64,000 bases of DNA, taken from positions 1,059,733 to 1,123,732 of the forward strand of contig JAAOOA010000186.1 in assembly GCA_012861695.1 (NCBI GenBank), read 5' to 3'. This DNA is from Trematomus loennbergii (lineage: Eukaryota; Chordata; Actinopteri; Perciformes; Nototheniidae). Under the pieces are notes generated by a model. That model did not search any database, was not told the DNA's origin, and was given only the letters and a program-made list of their open reading frames with translations. The position numbers were made by a program, and so were the translations under genes. This document shows positions 57,902 to 64,000 of the stretch, piece after piece (the stretch's first letter is position 1; every line of letters begins with the position of its first letter).

Positions 57902-58673
57902 TGGCGCATTTCCACTACACGGTCGGCCTCGGCCACGCTCGGTACGGCTTGGCCGCGTTGGGCCGACTCACTTCATGCTGCGCTTCCATTACAGTTTAGG
58001 AACTGGGGTAGTTACTATAGTAACGCAGTGTAGGCGGAGCCGTGACGTCATCTTCAATGAGAACTCCAGAAACACAACACAGCCGTTAGCTGTTAGCACT
58101 CAGAGCTCACAGCTCCTTATATATGTTCAGAAACTCGACAAAAGTGAAACAAGTACAAACCACAGACTGCCTGTGTCATGGTGAATACAGTCGCTGCTTT
58201 ATTTATGTCTGTATAGGCCGTTGTTGTGAGTGTGGACGGTCGGAGCATATACTGCGTTAGCTTAGCCAATCTCCATCTAGAAAAACACGAATTTTAAAAG
58301 GTTTTTCGCCTGCCGTCTGTCTGCAGACTTGTCAAAGCATTAATTCATGGTTTTTACTAACCGGTATCAGTATGTTGTTACTTCGCATTTTGAAACGTGT
58401 ATTACAATTAAATCACGGTCAAATATGTCCATCTTGTTGTAGTTGTAGCCCCCTTGCCAGCGCTCCTCTCTCTAGTTTAGCATACTCAGCCCGACTCAGC
58501 CCTGTTTGTTGGCCCCGATAGAACCACAATTTTGTCGGGCCAGAAAAGAGGTGAAAAAGTGGCCCCGGGCCGGGCCGGGCCGTAACTAGGCCTAGTGGAA
58601 GCGCAACCAAAAACGGGTACGGCACGACACGGCACGCTTAAAGCGAGCTCCGCGCTGTAGTGGAAATGCGCCA
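57902..58673. mobile_element. MITE with TGGCGC ends, copy B insertion
   Basis: 772 bp, TGGCGCATTTCCACTACACG to TGTAGTGGAAATGCGCCA. It is in reverse orientation to the sister at 32331. Copy A has the empty site at 28548 (GCACTTTGAGAGC). The flanks read TTT and TTA, an imperfect 3-bp duplication. Confidence 0.88.
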
Positions 58674-60569
58674 TTAGAGAGCAAAATGAATTTTTGACAC
58701 ATCTCTCAACACCCATATGAAACAGAACTGTAAACAGATTTTCTTTTTCTTTATGGATATTTTACAAATCATTCTTGTTTTACTGTCATAAAGTATTTCA
58801 TAACTGTTTTTCATTTATTCTCATAAATGGTGACCAAAACGTTTGAGACCCACTGAGATAACTAGACTAAAGTGAACTATCTAAACAGAGGGTCCCTTAC
58901 CTCACTGAGCTGTAGTTATCTCTCTCAGTCTGAGGAGAGAGCTCTCCCTCTCCTTGTTTTAGAAACTGCTTCTAATATCCGTTAGCGCAGCTAGCTAACC
59001 AGATGCTAACAACAACAATGCAAATAGTGAGTTTGGTAGAAATATACTGTATAATAGTAAAGTTATTCAAGATGATGCCAGATTTACATAAATATTCAAA
59101 AGCATATTCTTCCAAACTCTGCTGTAGTATGACCACCAGGAGACTATTGATGTGTGTGGTGAGTTTGGTAGTAATATACTGTATAATAGTGATTGTATAT
59201 TATTGTATTGCACTTTGCAGACGGTCCCTGAGCACTCGTTTCTTCTCCGGCTGCGGATAGAGACCAATGTAATGTGTCCAGCTCGGAGGACGGCGCGTAT
59301 TGGCTTTTTTTGATCAAAATGTGATTGTAGTTCGTTGTCACCACGGTACTTAGGAGACGACATTTGTGTCTGAATAACGTTTTGTTCATGAGTTATTGAT
59401 CCGTGAAATCCGAATCTCCCAATATGTTCCAACTTTACTGAACTAAGCCAGAAGACCGTCTCATTTCGTAGACCGCTCGGTTTGCTGTTCCTTCACTTTA
59501 TTTTTATATTTATATACATTTATTTTGGACGAAAACTTAGCGTGAGGAAAGGCATGTGTGGCGTGAGTGGTGAGATATGGGTTAATTGCGTGACTCTCAC
59601 GCTCAATGCGTGAGTGTTGGCAGCCCTGTGTAAGGGTTGATTGTGCGTTGATCTGTTGGTAATGCCTCCGGTGGGCATGTAAACAAATGCATAATGCTGC
59701 GCTATACTTTGTGGCCTCACCCGGTTGCATAGCGACGCTTATTGTTTAGGTGTCTTTTAATAAGCAGGTAGTCATATCATTAGCTAGAACTAGCTAGATC
59801 TGATCGATATGGACACAAACGCGAGTAAAGTCTAATCTGACGGGAGAGAGAGATCGGCTGCTGCTGACGAGTCGACACGCAGCTCTGCATGATCACATGC
59901 AGCGGTGAGCGGAGCAAAACACACTTCAGGTTAGAACATCACACGTAGCTATTTTAATTACCTCTCAAACTACCTAAACTAGTTATAGATATGTTTAGTT
60001 TTACTGTCGGGTCACTCATTACTGGATCCGCGAGCTGCATGAGACTGGCGTCAGCAGAGAGAGAGCGCTCCGTTTATTATTCCCGTGTTATTGTAAGTTA
60101 CTTTACACTTTTTAATAATGTAGTTAATCTACTATAATTAGTTTGTTTATTATCGAATCATATACATTTGTTTTAAAGCTCAATAGATAACAAAGAAGAC
60201 CTTTGACCGGCACTTTTCTAATTTTGTCCGGAAGATTTCAACTTTAACGGACATTTGACTGGCAAAAAATATTCTAACGGGAACTCTGCTCCACGGATTG
60301 GTCCATTTGGACCAATGGGGCTGATTGTCTTCAAGTTTATGATTGACTTCCTGAATGTCTTTCGTGAAGTCTAAGGTATTAAAACAAGTTTAGAACCGAT
60401 TAGGGCATTCACTAACTCGACATCTGAATTGAAGCCATCCAAAGTCACATGGCGGCTGTTCTTTGGATCCTGAAGGCCTGTTGTGGTTTTCAAAAGTACA
60501 AAAATACAATAAAACAACACATTGTTCTGTAAGATAAATATTTTCTTTCTCTGTATCTTTGCTCTGCAG
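58674..60569. other. Non-coding sequence shared with copy A
   Basis: Collinear with 28555-30505, with small indels. No exon is recognised here. Confidence 0.6.
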
Positions 60570-60852
60570 GGAGAAAAGATGGAGACACTAGAGATGCCCT
60601 ATTAACAATTTTAGAAAGTTTGGGGAAAAGGAATTCAAAAATTCAACTGGTGCCTGGAGGATAAGGTCCTAGGATTCCCAGGAATCCCAAGAGTGAACTA
60701 GAGAAAGCAGACCGGATTGACACAGTGCAACTGATGCTTCAGCACTACGCACAAACACCATTAAAGTGACCAGAGACGTTTTGAAGAAGATCCCGAGGAA
60801 TGATCTATTTGAGGCATTATCAGAATTCATCAAATCTCATCAGACCCTGAAG
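60570..60852 (+). pseudogene. Pyrin domain exon, copy B, frameshifted
   Basis: The ATG at 60579 gives METLEMPY then stop, because one base is missing from the ACACATAG of copy A. Further single-base losses follow (GGGGAAAAGG, TTCAAAAATTC, CACTACGCAC). The text otherwise matches copy A, and the end reads DLFEALSEFI-like, longer than copy A's. This copy cannot make a pyrin domain as it stands. Confidence 0.85.
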
Positions 60853-60945
60853 GTAGGTCTTTAAAAAAGAGTTTACCAAAATATAACTTTTTTTATTTTT
60901 CTCAGCCATGCATCATGTTTTTAGACTCCTGATATCCCCTCAGAG

Positions 60946-61041
60946 AACCATCACCTCCACATGGTGTCGGGGTTGAGGTACACCTGAAAGCAGAGAGGTC
61001 AGGGTCACTAGTTTCTGGCAAGGTCACCCTGTTGGTTCCAG
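60946..61041 (+). pseudogene. Linker exon, copy B
   Basis: Counterpart of 30880-30975. It is open in frame (PSPPHGVGVEVHLKAERSGS) with three amino-acid changes, but lies behind a broken pyrin exon. Confidence 0.6.
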
Positions 61042-61316
61042 GTGAGGGGTTGTAGAACCTTTATAGATCAGCATTTTAGGAATCCAATTACCGTTCCTGG
61101 ATTAGAAAGTTTGGATTTCGGTAAAATTGTCCAAAATATATCGCCTTTCGTCTCTCCCTAACCACTATTCCGTAACCTCTGTGAAACATCTTGGGCTTAA
61201 TGATAGGAGGATTCATCAGGACTTAGGAAAAGAGACTGCTGTGCTTTGAGAGTCCGACCGCACTGACACTATCCAACGTCATTATGATTAGCAGCCAATG
61301 TTATTAAGAAGGAGAA

Positions 61317-61603
61317 GACGCTTTATTTTATCCCAAAGGGGAAATTCAGCTCAGTTGTTCACTCGGTTGTGGTAACACACAGTACAATACACAGACATGC
61401 ACAGGACAGGTGAGAGAGGTCTGAGCAAAACAGGCAGCCAGTTCTGTCCAGCGCCAGGGAGCAGTTTGGGGTTCTGTGCCTTGCTCGAGGGCAGGAGGTG
61501 AACTGGCACCTCTCAGGAACCAGTATTATTTTGGTCCGATCGGGACTCCAACCGGCGACCCTTCGGTTCCCAACACAAATTCCTACGACTGCGGCACTAA
61601 AAC
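61317..61603 (-). mobile_element. tRNA-derived SINE, copy B
   Basis: Same as 31250-31548, with small deletions in the head (about 12 bases fewer near 61530). Confidence 0.7.
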
Positions 61604-61611
61604 ACTCTGCT

Positions 61612-61672
61612 GCATTGGCTGGGAATCGGACCCGGGATCCAGGCGAGAATTTTACCACTGAACCACCAATGC
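61612..61672 (-). pseudogene. tRNA-Gly pseudogene lacking its anticodon, copy B
   Basis: GCATTGG at the 5' side pairs with CCAATGC at the 3' side, so the acceptor stem is intact. T arm CCGGGTCCGATTCCCAG is present. The anticodon arm is shortened as in copy A, so the deletion predates the duplication. Confidence 0.82.
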
Positions 61673-62635
61673 TATATTAACGAGTTTCTCCTGGTGGGAC
61701 ATTGGAGATATGTAATACAAGTGGGTGATGCTAAAAGCCAGTGTTGGGGAGGGGATGGATCAGAGGAATGACCAGAAAGTCATCAGTGGCTCTGAAATGG
61801 CAGTGAGTCCTTGAGTGCTACGTTTTCCAGGAAACGGCCAATTCTGTGTTGGAATGAGGTTTGTCCTGCCGAACTGTCAGATATCTCAGGAGGGGAGTCA
61901 TGGATAAACCCCGGCTGTTTTCCACAGTGTAGGTTAGCTGCTGACTCAGTCTCAGGATGTTGAATGGGACTGATGCACACTGAGTTCAGGAGGCAGAGCT
62001 GAGGGCTTGGAGAACAGCTGTTGTTGCTCAGGTGGTCAGAAGGGGCCACAGGGACACACTGTGGAGGTTTGTCCTGACATAGGATTGGACAGTTGTGATT
62101 TAAATTCCTGTTCAATGTTGCATGGAGGCAGACAGTGTCATTGTCCATGCTTTAAAGGGGACTGTAGGGTAAGCTCTAAACATCAGAGGAGCACATTGCT
62201 CAGCCTCACTGGGATTGCTCACTGCAGATTCTGTCCTAGTCATACTAACGGCCCAGCCCCTACAGGTGGAAGGAGGTATCATTTGCCGTCCAACATGACT
62301 TGGTGAGGAAGGGACGGGTTATTACTGTGACCCCCCAGGGTGTCTTGTATATGGTAGGCTACTGCAGGAGTATACTGCGACACAGTAAGAGCCATCCACT
62401 TCCTGTATAACTGGAGAGAGAGCTGTGTCCACACCCTCAGTGGGTGTTGGGATCTGCTGGTATCATGCCTCATCTCCCAGCAGCAGGAATAAGAGTCAGT
62501 CAGGTTTAGGGCCATGGTTCTCTGGGAAAACTGATGGTTCTCTGTGGGGTGGAACTTATACTGGACAATGTACAAATAATTCTGCAACAAGATCCAGTGA
62601 CTTGATATAAGGAAAATAACCTGCTATTTTGTCAG

Positions 62636-62966
62636 AGGAAGGCTGTGTTTCTCTGGCTTCAGCTCTGAGCTCCAACGCCTCCCATCTGAGAGAGCTGGAC
62701 CTGAGCTGCAATCAGCTACAATCATCCAGGAGACTCATAGGCCACATTGGATTTCTCAATTGTGAGGCATTTTGGGACATTGTTGAGCTTCATATACAGC
62801 AGAGTTGGATTCAGCACCCCTTAATAACCCTAGAAATGTTGTATAGCATGAATAAACACAAAATGCCTTTGGGGTTCTGATTTTGTGAAAATTGACCCCG
62901 TCTATCAGGAGAGAAGCTGCTTTCTGCTGGACGGGAGGATCCACTCTGCAGTCTGGAGACACTCAG
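62636..62966 (+). pseudogene. NLR leucine-rich-repeat exon, copy B, interrupted
   Basis: EEGCVSLASALSSNASHLRE then LDLSCNQLQSS, with the same TCA-flanked insert (62738-62907). The copies differ here at K/P against N/A. Confidence 0.8.
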
Positions 62967-63403
62967 GTATGGACAGACTGACTTCCCGTATTATTCTAAT
63001 TTCATCTCCTTCATCTCTGGTCTTCCATCATGAAGGACGTCTCATTTCCCTTGATTATGTTCACTGCAGTGAGTTAACCTTCAAGTCTTATTACATGGAA
63101 ACAGCCATTCAGTCCAAACATCAGAACCACTGGTTTCCTGGCTCTAGGGAGGATAATGATGGTCAGTTTATGGATTTGGTTCTGACTGAGATATCTCACC
63201 AACTGCTAAATGTGTTGAGATGAGATTCTGTTTAACATTTATGATTCCCAGAGGGACGATGGACTTTTCCACCTGCACCACCGTGACATGTGATTGAATT
63301 GATAAAGACTCTCTGATTATCTTTACATCATTTCTTCTTCTTCTTCTCTCAAGTGCATGAGTCGGAAGAAGCAAAGTGGATTTTCTATCCTTTTTAGACT
63401 TTT

Positions 63404-63800
63404 CTATAATCAATAATGTTGGATATCTTGAACACACTCATTCATTATTCTTGAAGTCACACACACTGAAGTTTACTGATCTGGTTACATTTCAAACTGC
63501 ATCATGTACAGAGCAAGAGATATCTACTTCCTAGGACACTACAGACGTGTTCATAGACAGAGAGGGGGGTATCATCTGAGAGGAGATCTACATCTGAACA
63601 ACTCAAGGTCAGAAGAACTCTGAGAAGAGCAGAACAATCTGTGGGGGGGGTTTCATGGAGCGGCTTGGAGCAGGAGTTCAAACAAAGCACACATAGCATT
63701 CACTTTGAAGGATGCACAGAAACACTTCTTTGGGAAAGTATGAGAATGAAGAAAGGAGATTGAAGAGGAGAAATGATTGTAAATGTATAAATGTAAATAT
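63404..63800 (+). pseudogene. LINE 3' remnant, copy B
   Basis: Matches 36419-36800 (VGYLEHTHS... and MYRARDIY-like text). The join at 63404 deletes 2.3 kb relative to copy A, including both tandem arrays. Confidence 0.8.
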
Positions 63801-63991
63801 GTAAGTAGGAATAACTTTCAGAGATGATTGAAAGGATAATCATTGATCAGCAGAAGTGAGGGGGATCAATAAGCATCTGCTCCCTCCTGCTCCCTTCGGA
63901 CACATAGGATTTATTATTATGATGAACATTGATAAATACTTTATTCTAACAATACGCTGTTTCTGTTTCTCACATGTGTTTCTTCCTCCAG

Positions 63992-64000
63992 GCTGGACCA
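63992..64000 (+). CDS. Start of short NLR exon, copy B (cut)
   Basis: GCTGGACCA after TCCTCCAG matches the exon at 37000. The B30.2 exon of copy B, if present, lies beyond the window. Confidence 0.6.

Larger units (their letters stand above)
54189..64000 (+). repeat. Segmental duplication, copy B (cut by window end)
   Basis: Collinear with 22592-37011, same orientation. It lacks the LINE of 24.1-25.3 kb, the block at 27.1-28.4 kb, the MITE at 32331 and most of the LINE with arrays, and has its own MITE at 57902. It starts within a few bases of the end of the long-inverted-repeat element. Confidence 0.95.

Noticed and set aside
57555..58184. 209-codon open frame
   Set aside because: It passes through copy-B-specific GC-rich sequence and the TGGCGC MITE; the shared part is not conserved as protein in copy A.
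62279..62590. Immunoglobulin-like reading on the minus strand (SYSCCWEMRHD)
   Set aside because: No paired cysteine spacing or tryptophan core of an Ig fold; in copy A the frame is split by a MITE.

Overview
The window is a piece of a teleost fish genome. The evidence is coding remnants of fish-type NLR genes (pyrin domain, LRR, B30.2), a fish SINE with its typical 3' tail, fish-type Harbinger and hAT transposons, many MITEs and long CA/GT microsatellites. There is no bacterial or viral gene layout. Most of the 64 kb is repeats and transposable elements; true host coding sequence is limited to scattered exons, many with frameshifts. Single-base indels are so frequent that part of the damage could be residual long-read consensus error; the sequence alone cannot settle this.

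Layout. 1-1110: 5' end of a gypsy-type LTR retrotransposon (LTR, tRNA-Pro-like primer site, gag remnant). 1269-2393: four minus-strand exons of a class V myosin (closest by eye to MYO5B), IQ motifs and coiled coil, with stops and frameshifts. 2453-5986: a decayed PIF/Harbinger transposon carrying both its DDE transposase and its Myb/SANT partner, inserted in a minisatellite that then runs to 11506 (about 5.5 kb). 11507-18664: a complete LTR retrotransposon on the minus strand (486/484-bp LTRs, tRNA-Ser-like primer site, polypurine tract) with no coding capacity. 18665-22590: mostly non-coding, with an LTR-like and a MITE-like block.

22592-37011 and 54189-64000 are two copies (A and B) of a segmental duplication. 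It carries an NLR-type gene: N-terminal leader exon, pyrin domain exon, linker exon, LRR exon, a short exon, then (copy A only, 38085-38636) a PRY-SPRY/B30.2 exon and polyA signal. No NACHT exon is visible in either copy. Copy A has an intact pyrin domain; copy B's is frameshifted. The copies differ by transposon insertions and deletions, which gives an order of events.

Between the copies (38.7-54.2 kb) lie LINE fragments, a P2X7-like exon, three hAT-type or hAT-derived blocks (two with perfect 8-bp target duplications; a third such hAT lies at 37079-37947), several foldback MITEs and a SINE with target duplication. At 50332-54184 is an element with about 500-bp inverted repeats, whose two arms each lead into a small, spliced, in-frame open reading frame. 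The two candidate transcripts converge, with facing polyA signals about 90 bp apart. I consider this the best candidate for an undescribed system in the window.
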